Source of the DNA: CAZYMF01 sp964648215
GTDB lineage: Bacteria; Desulfobacterota; Binatia; HRBIN30; JACQVA1
Length of the DNA: 64,000 nt
Assembly (NCBI GenBank): GCA_964648215.1
Contig: CAZYMF010000004.1
Location: 8,646-72,645, forward strand
Reading direction: 5' to 3'
How positions within the stretch are numbered: the stretch's first letter is position 1; every line of letters starts with the position of its first letter. The translations under genes were made by a program, and so were the position numbers. A model generated the notes under the pieces. The model was not told where the DNA came from, searched no databases, and worked only from the letters and a program-made list of their open reading frames with translations. This document shows, piece by piece, positions 53,683-61,933 of this stretch.

Positions 53683-54699
53683 ATGAGTGACGTGACCGCA
53701 GTCGTGCTGAGCATCGGGGAGCCCTACACGGAGCGGGCGTTGGCGAGCGTAGGGCGCCAGACGCTGCCGGTCGCCGAGACCGTTATGGTGCGTGGCGTCT
53801 CGCCATTTCACTGTGCCTTGAATAGAGGGGCGGCGCAGGTGCGCACGCCCTTCTTCCTTCACGTCGACGCCGACATGGTCCTCGACGAGGGCTGCCTCGC
53901 GGCGCTGCGCCCGCTCATGAGGGATCGGGTCGGCCTGGTCCAGGGCCGCCTGCGCGATCCGCTGTGCGGCCGGATCGCCGGGATTCGCCTGGTTCGCACC
54001 GAGTGCTGGGCTGAGACCCCGTACGCCGATTCGATTGCGCCCGAGTCGTTGTTCACTCGCGACCTCGCCGGGAATGGCTGGTTGTTCGTCGAGGCGCTCC
54101 GGTACGAGGGGGCGAACCCCAGGGCGTGGCACTCCTTCGGCGAGCACAGCCCCGCGTACGATCTCGTCTACACGCTGTCGAAGTTCCGCATCAACGGTGC
54201 GCGCTATCGCCATCTGGGACGAGCCGACTTCCTGATGAAAATGACCGAGCGCGTGCGACGCAGCGACCACCCCTCCGCCCTCATCGCCCTGCTCGGCTTG
54301 ACCCACGGTGTCTTCGGCCTGGTCGGCGGCAGCGCCGACGCGCTGCGCCCATACACGGCCGACGCGGAGCACGCTTTCGTCGAGCGCTTTCTGACGCGGC
54401 CCGCGACGGGAGAAGATTGCGCGGCCCCTCTCGGGCTGACAGCGCCTCCGGCGGGCGTTTTCCGTACGTGCTACCGCCGCGGGGCGGAGATCGGGCGAGT
54501 CGGCGGGGCCGACGATCTGCGGGCCGTGGTGCGCAGCCTGGACGGGACCTCCGCGGACCTACGGTTGGCGGCCCTACTGGGTCTCGGCCACGGCTTCTTC
54601 CACGCGTTGCGAGCGGCCGATTCTCTCGGCCCCGAGCTCGCCATCCTCGCCGAGTTCCTTCCCCAAATCACTGATTCGGTGACTCAGTGGACTCAGTGA
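53683..54699 (+). CDS. GT2-like glycosyltransferase, orphan
   Basis: This 338-residue protein has a GT-A-like N-terminus (VTAVVLSIGEPYTERALASVGRQTLPV) and the DxD-type motif HVDADMV near residue 66. The rest is divergent, with no TM helix. No other polysaccharide gene is adjacent, so the acceptor is unknown. The C-terminal residues ITDSVTQWTQ are encoded by the palindromic repeat at 54666-54701, and the stop lies in that repeat. Confidence 0.7.
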   Translation: MSDVTAVVLSIGEPYTERALASVGRQTLPVAETVMVRGVSPFHCALNRGAAQVRTPFFLHVDADMVLDEGCLAALRPLMRDRVGLVQGRLRDPLCGRIAGIRLVRTECWAETPYADSIAPESLFTRDLAGNGWLFVEALRYEGANPRAWHSFGEHSPAYDLVYTLSKFRINGARYRHLGRADFLMKMTERVRRSDHPSALIALLGLTHGVFGLVGGSADALRPYTADAEHAFVERFLTRPATGEDCAAPLGLTAPPAGVFRTCYRRGAEIGRVGGADDLRAVVRSLDGTSADLRLAALLGLGHGFFHALRAADSLGPELAILAEFLPQITDSVTQWTQ

Positions 54700-54701
54700 T
54701 T
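54666..54701. repeat. Palindromic repeat at convergent gene ends
   Basis: AATCACTGA at 54666-54674 pairs perfectly with TCAGTGATT at 54693-54701, with 18 nt between. The same arms occur at 918-955. It sits at the 3' end of the GT2 gene, just before the convergent dienelactone-hydrolase gene, and is probably a terminator-like hairpin. Confidence 0.65.
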
Positions 54702-54716
54702 CACTGCATCCATCCC

Positions 54717-55514
54717 TCACCTCAGACGCTTGGTGAAGAACTCGATGATCTCCGCCACCGCCTGGCGCGTCGGCTGATTCTGCTCGTCGATGAGGTGCAG
54801 CGTCACGACGCTGTGCGGGTTCTTCATCGGCGCGTCGGGGTTGGCGGCGCTGTCGGGCAGCACCCGGGGCTGGAATCGGTCTCCCAACGCCTGGCGATAC
54901 GCGGCGAAGCGCTGCGCGCGGCAGAAGCTGTCGCCCTCGAAGCGATAGGCGAGCACGGTGAGGTTCTCGCGATCGAGCCGCTCCTTGACCGCCGCCAGCT
55001 CGTCGGGCGCGATGTGCATGCCGGCCGCCTGTAGCAGCGGCAGCGACGGCTGCGACAGCACCGGCGCCAGCATCGCCGGCTCGAGCATCATCGACAGGGC
55101 GAAGTTGCCGGTGAAGCACATCCCGATCGCGCCGACGCCCTTGCCGCCGCAGAGCGGGTGGGCGTGCGCCGCCAGGGCCCGCAGCCATTGTGTCACCGGG
55201 CTCGACGCGTTGGCGGCGAAGGCACGGAACTCGGCGCTGACGCACCCTTTGACCATCGAGCGGAGGCTGTAGCCGGTCGACACCGGGCGTCCGGGATCGC
55301 CGAACAGATTCGGCATCCACACGGCGAAGCCGGCGTCGCGGATCCAGCGCGCGAAGCGGGCGACGTGCGGCGAGATGCCTGGCATCTCGGTCATGACGAT
55401 GACCGCGGGTCCGCTGCCGGCGACGAAGACGAGCTTGGTCTTGCCCTGTAGCGTCACCTGGCGGCGTTCGAAGTCCGCGAGCGCATCCGGCTTTTCCAGA
55501 TCGGTCTCTGCCAT
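54717..55514 (-). CDS. Dienelactone hydrolase family protein
   Basis: The start at 55514 (MAETDLEKPD) was preferred over an upstream ATG at 55643; an AAGGGGA site fits the former. It has 265 residues. The nucleophile Cys lies in GAIGMCFTGNFAL (GxCxG, as in dienelactone hydrolase), and the fold begins with KLVFVAGSGPAVIVMTEMPG. It is an alpha/beta hydrolase of the DLH group, with unknown substrate; the Cys nucleophile argues against a generic esterase. Confidence 0.82.
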   Translation of the reverse strand: MAETDLEKPDALADFERRQVTLQGKTKLVFVAGSGPAVIVMTEMPGISPHVARFARWIRDAGFAVWMPNLFGDPGRPVSTGYSLRSMVKGCVSAEFRAFAANASSPVTQWLRALAAHAHPLCGGKGVGAIGMCFTGNFALSMMLEPAMLAPVLSQPSLPLLQAAGMHIAPDELAAVKERLDRENLTVLAYRFEGDSFCRAQRFAAYRQALGDRFQPRVLPDSAANPDAPMKNPHSVVTLHLIDEQNQPTRQAVAEIIEFFTKRLR

Positions 55515-55680
55515 GGTCTCGGTCCCCTTCTGTCGGTCGGTGCGCCACCGTAGCCAACTTCGACCGAACGCGCCACCCGCCGCGGGGACGCACACCTCGG
55601 CCTGTGGTAGTGTCCTACTTTGCGGCAGACCATGGGTTGACAAGCTGTTTGGGATTGAAACCGAAGTCTGGGGGCAAGGG

Positions 55681-55839
55681 TTCCTTCTCCCGGATGGGAG
55701 AAGGCCAGGATGAGGGCGATGGAAGGTGTCCGAAGCCCACCGATGAATTCCGTTGCATGAATCGCCTGGCCCACAACGATCGTGGCCTGCGGCGCCACTA
55801 GGTCCCCCTCACCCTGACCCTCTCATCCGCGAGAGGGAA
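55681..55839. mobile_element. MITE-like inverted-repeat element
   Basis: A roughly 36-bp arm starting TTCCTTCTCCCGGATGGGAG at 55681 recurs in inverted, slightly diverged form ending at 55839 (55804-55839). The core of about 85 bp has no ORF. Such CCCTCACCC-type inverted elements are dispersed between genes in many bacteria. It is non-autonomous, and no transposase is nearby. Target-site duplications were not resolved. Confidence 0.55.
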
Positions 55840-55964
55840 CCGGATCGCATGCGGGCGGATGATGAGGATGCCAAGACTCAAAGGAGGACAGCACCTCGCC
55901 CTGTCGCCCGGCTGGCGTTGTCGGCCGTCCCTCGCTAAGAAGCGAAGAGCCGGAGGGAGGTGTG

Positions 55965-56414
55965 ATGGTAGACGGTTTCAAGTGCATCATGGTGCCGATC
56001 GACTTCTCCACCCATTGCGACCAGGCCGCGGAGTACGCGTCCTGGTTCGTGCAGATCTCGAAGGCCGCGATTCACGTCGTCCACGTCATCGCCAACCCGG
56101 CCGATGCCGTATACGAGCCGGAGGAAGTGCCGAACTGGGACATGGTCGATCATGCCGAGAAGAAGGCCCGGCAGATGATCGAGGCCTTCGCCCGGCGGTG
56201 CGTCAAGGCGCACGTCTCTCCCGAGATCCACGTCCTGCACGGTGACCCGTACCAGAAGCTGATGGAGGCGGCGAGGGAGATCCACCCCGATCTGATCGTC
56301 ATGTCGACGCGCGGTCGGGGCAGTGTGGCGCACCTGGTCATCGGTAGCGTGACCGAGAAGATCGTGCGTCACGCGCCGTGCCCGGTGTTCGTCGCGCACG
56401 GCGAGGCCGAGTGA
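55965..56414 (+). CDS. Universal stress protein (UspA family)
   Basis: The ATG at 55965 lies 4 bp after GGGAGG; a GTG three bases upstream is closer and less likely. It has 149 residues. The ATP-binding signature STRGRGSVAHLVIGSVTEKI is at about 113-132, with the N-terminal CIMVPIDFS strand. It is a cytoplasmic nucleotide-binding stress protein. It follows the MITE-like element and precedes the DedA gene by 89 bp on the same strand. Confidence 0.88.
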   Translation: MVDGFKCIMVPIDFSTHCDQAAEYASWFVQISKAAIHVVHVIANPADAVYEPEEVPNWDMVDHAEKKARQMIEAFARRCVKAHVSPEIHVLHGDPYQKLMEAAREIHPDLIVMSTRGRGSVAHLVIGSVTEKIVRHAPCPVFVAHGEAE

Positions 56415-56503
56415 TCTCGAGCGGTCGGAGACGGCTGTTTGTGGGCGCGGCCGACCTCGGCTATGCTTCCAATTTCGAGCAACGACCGGCGCCGGAGAGC
56501 TGA

Positions 56504-57169
56504 ATGGATTTGATCCGCCAACTGTTCGAGATCTTCTTCCACCTCGACGTCCACCTCAACCAATGGGCCGGGATGCTGGGCCCGTGGATCTACGTCCTGC
56601 TCTTCGTGATCCTGTTCTGCGAGACGGGCCTGGTGGTGACGCCGGTGCTGCCGGGCGACTCGCTGCTCTTCGCCGTCGGCGCCCTGGCCTCGATCGACAA
56701 CTCGCCGCTGAGCCTGCCGCTGCTCCTGGCTCTGCTGTGCATCGCCGCCGTCGGTGGCGATGCCGTCAACTATGCCATCGGCTATCGCGTCGGGCCCAAG
56801 GTGTTCACGCGCGAGGACTCCTGGCTGCTCAACAAGAAGCACCTGATGCAGACCGAGGCGTTCTACGAACGGCACGGGGGCAAGACCATCATCCTGGCGC
56901 GCTTCATGCCGATCATCCGCACCTTCGCCCCTTTCGTCGCCGGCATCGGCAAGATGGGCTACCCGCGCTTCGCCGCCTTCAACGTCATCGGCGGCTTGGC
57001 CTGGGTCTTCCTATTCCTCCTCGGCGGCTACTTCTTCGGCAACGTCCCCGCGGTCAAGCGCAACTTCCACTACGTGATCGTCGCCATCATCATCCTGTCG
57101 ATTCTGCCGCCGATCATCGAGTACCTGCGCTCGCGCCGCGCGCCGCGGACGGCCGCCGCGCTCGACTGA
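56504..57169 (+). CDS. DedA family membrane protein
   Basis: This 221-residue protein has a GGAGAG site. It has about five hydrophobic segments with the DedA/SNARE-assoc motifs ETGLVVTPVLPGDSLLF, GDAVNYAIGYRVG and FYERHGGKTIILARFMPIIRTFAPFVAGIG. DedA proteins are implicated in lipid scrambling or undecaprenyl-phosphate recycling. Such a role would support the polyprenyl-phosphate-consuming glycan pathways in this window; that link is inference. Confidence 0.87.
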   Translation: MDLIRQLFEIFFHLDVHLNQWAGMLGPWIYVLLFVILFCETGLVVTPVLPGDSLLFAVGALASIDNSPLSLPLLLALLCIAAVGGDAVNYAIGYRVGPKVFTREDSWLLNKKHLMQTEAFYERHGGKTIILARFMPIIRTFAPFVAGIGKMGYPRFAAFNVIGGLAWVFLFLLGGYFFGNVPAVKRNFHYVIVAIIILSILPPIIEYLRSRRAPRTAAALD

Positions 57170-57434
57170 GGCGCCGGCGCCGCCGATGGGGGTGGCAGGC
57201 CTCTATTCCAGTATTGCCGCAAGCCTGCGCGCGGCGCGAAGATTTGCGCCACCGGGCACGCCCGACTCCCAAAATCACCGAGCATTGCTGCGTCGAGATG
57301 AAGCGCAGCGTTGGGGCGAGGTTGCCGGTGATGCTCCGGTGGGTTCTCTCGGGCCGCTCTCTGTGTCCTCTGCACCTCTGTGGTTCGGCGTTTCCGTTTT
57401 GGAGGCGGCGGAGGGTTGAGACTCGAACCCCGGT

Positions 57435-59762
57435 TTAGAAGGGGATCTGCGTCGGCGTCGCCGCGCGCGGATCGACGCCGTCGATCACGTCCTGCCCGTC
57501 GGCCTCGCCGTCGCCATTGGTGTCGAAGTCGCTCGGATCGGTCCCCAGCGTCTCCTCCTGGGCGTCGGTCAGCCCGTCGCCGTCGGTGTCCGTCTCGCGG
57601 CGGCAGACGAGGTCCGGCTCCGCTTCGTCACTCAATGTGTTGATCGGCGTGAGCACCGGGGGGTTCTGGGTCGTGTCGAGCGTGAAGACGTCCCAGACCG
57701 TGCCCAGGGCGTTGGGCACCAGGAACTCGGCCTGCTGCACGTTGTCGATGAAGACGCGGACGCGACCTTCCGAGTTCGCCAGGCCGTCCGACTGCGGGAT
57801 GTCGGAGTCGGTATAGTCGTGGACGCAGAAGTGGTAGACGCCGGGCGCGAGCGCGTCGACGGTGCTGGTTTCCGGGCCGCTGTAGTCGGTGGCATCGATG
57901 TCCAGCGTCGCATGGCTGCCGGTGGGAAACGTAATGTCGGAATTTCTGTAGTAGGTGTGGAACTCCACCGGGCTGCCCCCGACGTCGGTGCCCGGAGCCG
58001 GGCCGCGCAGGTGTGAGTCGAGGTCGGGCGGAGCCGGGTCAGCGCTGCCCCACGTGAGCACGATCCGCAGGAAACTGCTCCCGGGTGTCGGCGTCGTGGC
58101 CGGGCAGAGCGCCAGCGTGATGTTCTGCTCGACGTGATCGGCGTCGAGAGTCACCAGGGAGCCCGAAGATATGTAGCCCGGGGTCGAGCCGTTCACGACG
58201 TATCCGCCGAAACCGAGCGCCTCGAAGCTGAACGTGCCGTCGGCACCGGTCGTTCGCGATAGCAAACCCTGGGGCGCAACCGTCGTCACCAGCGCCCCCT
58301 CGATCGGCGTATCGGTCAGGCAATCGACCACCGTGCCGCTGATCACGGCGATCCCGGGCGTGAACGTCACGCTGGGGCTGGGCGTGGCGGTGGGGCTGGG
58401 GGTGCTGGTGGCGGTTTCGGTCAGCGTCGCCGTGCTCGTCTCCGTCGGCGTGACCATGGTGGTGTCGGTGGGCGTGACGCTCGGGGTCTCGCTCAGGGTC
58501 GGGGAGGGAGTGGCCGTGCTCGTCTCCGTCGGCGTGACCACGGTGGTGTCGGTGGGCGTGGCGCTCGGGGTCTCGCTGACGGTCGGGGAGGGAGTGGCCG
58601 TGCTCGTCTCCGTCGGCGTGATCATGGTGGTGTCGGTGGGCGTGGCGCTCGGGGTCTCGCTGACGGTCGGGGACAGGGTCGGCGTCCTCGTCTCGGTTGC
58701 CGTGATCATCGCGGTCTCGGTGAGCGTGGCGGTCGGCGTCTCGGCCTCGGTGTCCGTTGGCCTCGGTGTCGCCGTGGCGGTCTCTGTCTCGTGGGCAGTT
58801 ATGGTCGGAGTGGTCGTCGCCGTCGGAGAGGGGACGGTCGGGGTCCCGGTCGGCGCGAGCGTTTGGACCACCGTCGCGCTCTGCGTCGGCATGCTCGTCG
58901 CGGTTGCGATCGTCGTTGGCGTTGCGATCGCGTTCCCCGTGGTGAAGCTGTAGGCGAACGACGGGTTTGGCAGCATCGGTTGCCCGTTCTGATCGGTCGC
59001 GCCGACCGTCACCGGGACCGAACTCCGCGGGGCAAACGCGCTGAGGATGCTGAAGTGGAAGCCGCTGATACCGCGGGGAGGGGAGACGCACGGGGTCTCG
59101 CCATTGTCGTCGCAGGAATCGAAGGTGACGGCTTGGCTCGTTGCGACGCCACCGGCGACCAGAAGTTGCTGCGTTACCGTGACAGCGACGCTGGAGGCGG
59201 CGATCGCTCCGTCACCGATGCCGACGACGAAGGACACGCCGGCTTGCGGCGGTACATCGGTCGCTCCCGGCAGGGGCGAGAACTCGGTGACGAACGGACG
59301 GGCGAACAGCTCCACGGTGCCGACGTCGGTGGTCCGCCCCGGCCCCACCGACGTATCGATCTCGTTGCTGGCGTATGACGGGGGCAGGGCGACGGTGTTG
59401 AGATCCGGCGGCCCGCCGAACGGAACGTCGTAGCCGAAGACGAAGATGCGCACCGGTCCGGCAGGGACGTTGTCGATGACGGCCTGGCGGGCAGCCGGAT
59501 CGACGAATTGCCGAATGGTGAACGTGGGGGTCGCGACGCCTTCGATGCGCACCTCCACCGTGCGTACGGACAAGGGCAGCTCCGCGGTGGCCGCCGCCGC
59601 GTGTTGCCAGACCGCGTGCAGCGTGAGGCCGCCACTCGTGGCCGACTTGTTGCCGCCGCCGCTGCCGCCACAGCCGCTCATCGGCAGCAGGAGCGCCAAT
59701 CCAATCAAGGCGAATGCGACCGAGGCCAGGGCGGAATGTTTCCGATTCGTCGACACGACCAC
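57435..59762 (-). CDS. Large lipoprotein with Thr/Pro-rich repeat stalk and C-terminal Ca-binding repeats
   Basis: This 775-residue protein has a lipobox (LPMSGC, lipidated Cys at about 31). An Ig-like region (about 45-280) is followed by a Thr/Ser/Pro-rich stalk (about 285-470) containing three near-identical 28-residue repeats. A carboxypeptidase-regulatory-like domain follows (GTVVDCLTDTPIEGALVTTV), then a beta-rich DUF2135-type domain (about 560-720), and thrombospondin-type EF-like repeats (DTDGDGLTDAQEE, DTNGDGEADGQD). It is a surface-anchored protein. N-x-S/T sequons occur at N38, N524 and N547, so it is a candidate substrate for the STT3 enzyme; that is inference. Confidence 0.78.
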   Translation of the reverse strand: MVVSTNRKHSALASVAFALIGLALLLPMSGCGGSGGGNKSATSGGLTLHAVWQHAAAATAELPLSVRTVEVRIEGVATPTFTIRQFVDPAARQAVIDNVPAGPVRIFVFGYDVPFGGPPDLNTVALPPSYASNEIDTSVGPGRTTDVGTVELFARPFVTEFSPLPGATDVPPQAGVSFVVGIGDGAIAASSVAVTVTQQLLVAGGVATSQAVTFDSCDDNGETPCVSPPRGISGFHFSILSAFAPRSSVPVTVGATDQNGQPMLPNPSFAYSFTTGNAIATPTTIATATSMPTQSATVVQTLAPTGTPTVPSPTATTTPTITAHETETATATPRPTDTEAETPTATLTETAMITATETRTPTLSPTVSETPSATPTDTTMITPTETSTATPSPTVSETPSATPTDTTVVTPTETSTATPSPTLSETPSVTPTDTTMVTPTETSTATLTETATSTPSPTATPSPSVTFTPGIAVISGTVVDCLTDTPIEGALVTTVAPQGLLSRTTGADGTFSFEALGFGGYVVNGSTPGYISSGSLVTLDADHVEQNITLALCPATTPTPGSSFLRIVLTWGSADPAPPDLDSHLRGPAPGTDVGGSPVEFHTYYRNSDITFPTGSHATLDIDATDYSGPETSTVDALAPGVYHFCVHDYTDSDIPQSDGLANSEGRVRVFIDNVQQAEFLVPNALGTVWDVFTLDTTQNPPVLTPINTLSDEAEPDLVCRRETDTDGDGLTDAQEETLGTDPSDFDTNGDGEADGQDVIDGVDPRAATPTQIPF
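58432..58683 (+). repeat. Three 84-bp tandem repeats inside the lipoprotein gene
   Basis: Units begin at 58432, 58516 and 58600, exactly 84 bp (28 codons) apart, and differ at only a few positions. They encode the TPTDTT/ETSTATPSPT stalk of the lipoprotein. Near-identity indicates recent slippage or recombination, so copy number may vary between strains. They are coding repeats, not CRISPR. Confidence 0.85.
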
Positions 59763-59872
59763 TCCACTTCCGCGCCGCGGAAACTCCTGGCGCTGGCAGC
59801 ATATAGAGCCGGGATCTCGGCGTGGTCAAGTAGACGTACGGCGTCGGCTCGTTGCGGCCCAGTGGCTGCCGC

Positions 59873-60271
59873 TCACTCCACCGATCCGTCCGGCGTGCAC
59901 GCGATCTCCCGCAAATGGCCGTCGGGATCGGCGAAGTAGCCGGAGTAGCCGCCCCAGTCGGCGACGCGCGGCGGTTGCACGATCTTGCCGCCGCCGGCCG
60001 CGGCCTCTTCGAGAGTCTGATCGACCTCGGCGCGCGAGCGGACGTTGTGGGCGAGGGTGATACCTGCGAAGCCGCTGCCGTCCGCCGGCACGTTGGCGTC
60101 CTTGGCCAGCAGGGGCCGCGGATACAGCCCGAGCGTCACCCCGCCGAGGCGGAAGAACGCCGCATCGGGATAGCGATCGCGCAGCGGCAGTCCGAGGCCG
60201 TCGCGGTAGAAGCGAATCGACGCGTCGAGATCGAGCACGCCGAGCGTGACGATGGTGATCCGCGGCTCCAT
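59873..60271 (-). CDS. VOC (glyoxalase-fold) protein
   Basis: This 132-residue protein has a GAAAGGGGAG site upstream. MEPRITIVTLGVLDLDASIRFYRDGL opens the first VOC module, and GGYSGYFADPDGHLREIA closes the second with the usual metal-ligand Glu position. The substrate is unknown. A decayed copy of its 5' part lies 909 bp away at 61180-61300, with the toxin-antitoxin genes between the two. Confidence 0.85.
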   Translation of the reverse strand: MEPRITIVTLGVLDLDASIRFYRDGLGLPLRDRYPDAAFFRLGGVTLGLYPRPLLAKDANVPADGSGFAGITLAHNVRSRAEVDQTLEEAAAGGGKIVQPPRVADWGGYSGYFADPDGHLREIACTPDGSVE

Positions 60272-60471
60272 GGCGAGCTCCCCTTTCTGCGCTCCTCTAT
60301 CGCGACCGGTCGCGGTGGATCAACGACGCCTGCGACGCCGCGCCGAGTAAGCCAGCCGGAGCGATGCAGTCGGTGCCAATGTGTCGAGTCCGGGTGTTGA
60401 ACCCCACGCCTCGCCGTCGAGCGTCCCGGCTGACGGGAAGCGCCTCGGCGTGCTTACCGGGAAGAGACGTT

Positions 60472-60897
60472 TCAATCGAGGACCGGCAGTGCCGTTAGTC
60501 GCGAGAAATCCCGATCATGCGTCACCAGCGCGTCTGCATTCACGGCGATGGCGCTGGCTGCCTGCACCGCGTCCGGCAGTTTGAGCTTCAGAGTGGCGCG
60601 CAGCCGTGCGGCGCCTTCCGCAATGTCCGCCGTCAGCTCGACCACGTACCAGGATTCGAGCACCGCCTTGTAACGCTCGGCGAGCGCTTCGTCGCCGACG
60701 CTGAGCGGCCCGGTGAGAACTTCGGCAATGGTGATGGTGGTGACGGCGAAGGCGATTTCCCCCCTCGCGTGGCGGTCGAACAGTGGCCGGAAACGACGCG
60801 CGAGGGTCGGGTGGCCTTCGAGAACGTAGATGATGGGAGCGGTATCGACGAGCACCAGCGCCCCCTCGGCCAACGCCGCCGCCCCTAGTCGACCCAT
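60472..60897 (-). CDS. PIN-domain toxin (VapC-like)
   Basis: The start at 60897 overlaps the antitoxin stop by 13 bp, leaving 141 residues. The acidic metal-binding set is intact: VLVDTAPIIYVLEGHP (first Asp), ITIAEVLTGP (Glu), LKLPDAVQAASAI (Asp) and VTHDRDFSRL (Asp). It is predicted to be an endoribonuclease acting on tRNA or mRNA, neutralised by the upstream antitoxin. Intact motifs and overlap indicate a functional pair. Confidence 0.88.
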   Translation of the reverse strand: MGRLGAAALAEGALVLVDTAPIIYVLEGHPTLARRFRPLFDRHARGEIAFAVTTITIAEVLTGPLSVGDEALAERYKAVLESWYVVELTADIAEGAARLRATLKLKLPDAVQAASAIAVNADALVTHDRDFSRLTALPVLD

Positions 60898-61136
60898 TCG
60901 TCGCGTAGCCGCCGCACGGTGGTCGTACTGTCGTCGCCCCACATTCCTTTGCCGGAGCCCGCCAGCGCGGTGAGCGGCATCTGTCGCGACCCCGCAACCC
61001 CTTTCACCGGAACCAGGGCCGCGACCGATCGCCCGTGGCGCGTGATGATGGTCGTCCGTCCCTTCTCCGCGTCCGCCAACAGGGAAGGCAATTGCGCACG
61101 CGCTTCCTCGGCGCCCTTCTGTTCGAGCTTTGCCAC
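60885..61136 (-). CDS. Phd/YefM-type antitoxin
   Basis: A GTG at 61134-61136 (start KLEQKGAEEARAQLPSLL after a GGA) gives 83 residues, the normal size; the longer frame to 61235 runs into the VOC pseudogene. EARAQLPSLLADAEKG and TTIITRHGRSVAALVPV are the Phd/YefM DNA-binding fold. The C-terminal part, about residues 50-83, should wrap the toxin. It precedes the PIN toxin with a 13-bp overlap, and an upstream palindrome at 61142-61160 would suit autoregulation. Confidence 0.85.
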   Translation of the reverse strand: MAKLEQKGAEEARAQLPSLLADAEKGRTTIITRHGRSVAALVPVKGVAGSRQMPLTALAGSGKGMWGDDSTTTVRRLRDEWVD

Positions 61137-61141
61137 TCCAG

Positions 61142-61160
61142 GACCGTACAGACCGTACGG
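61142..61160. promoter_or_regulatory. Candidate toxin-antitoxin operator
   Basis: The word ACCGTAC is repeated twice, and the second copy sits in the perfect palindrome CCGTACGG (61153-61160). This lies immediately upstream of the antitoxin start at 61136. Phd/YefM proteins repress their own operons through such sites; no test is possible here. Confidence 0.4.
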
Positions 61161-61179
61161 AACGGAGTCAAGGGGGCGG

Positions 61180-61300
61180 ATCAAGAACGCCGCGTCGGGA
61201 TGCGATCGCGCAGCGGTAGCCGGAGGCCATCGCACTAGAAGCGAATCGATCTCTCCCGGTCGCGCACGCCGAGCATGACGACGGGGATCCGCGGCTCCAT
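61180..61300 (-). pseudogene. Decayed 5' copy of the VOC gene at 59873-60271
   Basis: From an ATG at 61298-61300 the minus strand reads MEPRIPVVMLGVRDRERSIRF, then a TAG replaces the Tyr codon of FYRDGL in the intact gene. CDGLRLPLRDR follows, and then a one-base deletion changes the frame where the intact gene has YPDAAFF. The DNA is clearly similar to the first 120 bp of the VOC gene. It is a truncated duplicate, ending where the antitoxin promoter region begins. Confidence 0.8.
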
Positions 61301-61373
61301 GGCTCGTCCCTGCCGTGCTCGCCTACTGCAACCCGTCACCGCGGAGCAAGCGTTTCCTCGCCGCTCCCGGCCG

Positions 61374-61808
61374 TCAGGGCGAAAAGCTCGTTCGCGCCAG
61401 CCCGCGCAGGGCGTTGCGGAACATGCGTGTGACGAGTGCGCGGAAGAGCCCGCCGAGGCCGGGGATGGTCGAGTCGAACTGGCAACGCCAGGTCACCAGC
61501 GTGCGGCCGTCGCGCGGTTCGAACAGCACCTCGCCAAGGTGATCCTTGAACGGGACCGCACCGCGCACGACGCGGTAGGTCATCCGCCGCGGCGGCTCGA
61601 ACGACAGCACTTCTTCGTACACTACCTTCAACCCGGCGTTGGAGAAGACTCGCACGCAGCCCACGCCGTTGGGCGACGGTGTACCTTCGCGCTCGAGGCG
61701 AACCTTGCCGAGGCCGGCCCAGTCGCTCCAGGAGACGTGATCCGTGTAGCGATCCCACACGGCTTGGGCCGGCGCGTCGATGATCTCCGTGACCTCTACG
61801 TGCTGCAT
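61374..61808 (-). CDS. SRPBCC/polyketide cyclase-like protein
   Basis: The protein is 144 residues, preceded by CTGGAGGTGAG. VTEIIDAPAQAVWDRYTDHVSWSDW is the typical SRPBCC beginning, with the hydrophobic ligand cavity formed by the central beta sheet and C-terminal helix. These proteins bind lipids or small hydrophobic ligands, and some act as cyclases. Nothing catalytic is identifiable. It is isolated, downstream of the VOC pseudogene. Confidence 0.85.
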   Translation of the reverse strand: MQHVEVTEIIDAPAQAVWDRYTDHVSWSDWAGLGKVRLEREGTPSPNGVGCVRVFSNAGLKVVYEEVLSFEPPRRMTYRVVRGAVPFKDHLGEVLFEPRDGRTLVTWRCQFDSTIPGLGGLFRALVTRMFRNALRGLARTSFSP

Positions 61809-61933
61809 GACTCACCTCCAGCGGGGCAAAGGATGAACCATGCACGCCGAGAAGAAAAGCAGATGGGTTCGACGGGCCCGCCGATCGCAAGCAATCGCGT
61901 CGAATCGGGCGGTAGCGCAGGCCTGTCAGCGTG

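Noticed and set aside
57341..57420. Possible repeat-family sequence near the DedA/lipoprotein junction
   Set aside because: Only one copy in the window and no structure could be established.
57405..57445. tRNA-like T-loop (GGTTCGAGTC on the minus strand)
   Set aside because: No pairing T-stem, anticodon arm or acceptor stem is present.
58432..58683. Regular 84-bp repeats resembling a CRISPR array
   Set aside because: There are no unique spacers; the repeats are in frame within the lipoprotein gene.
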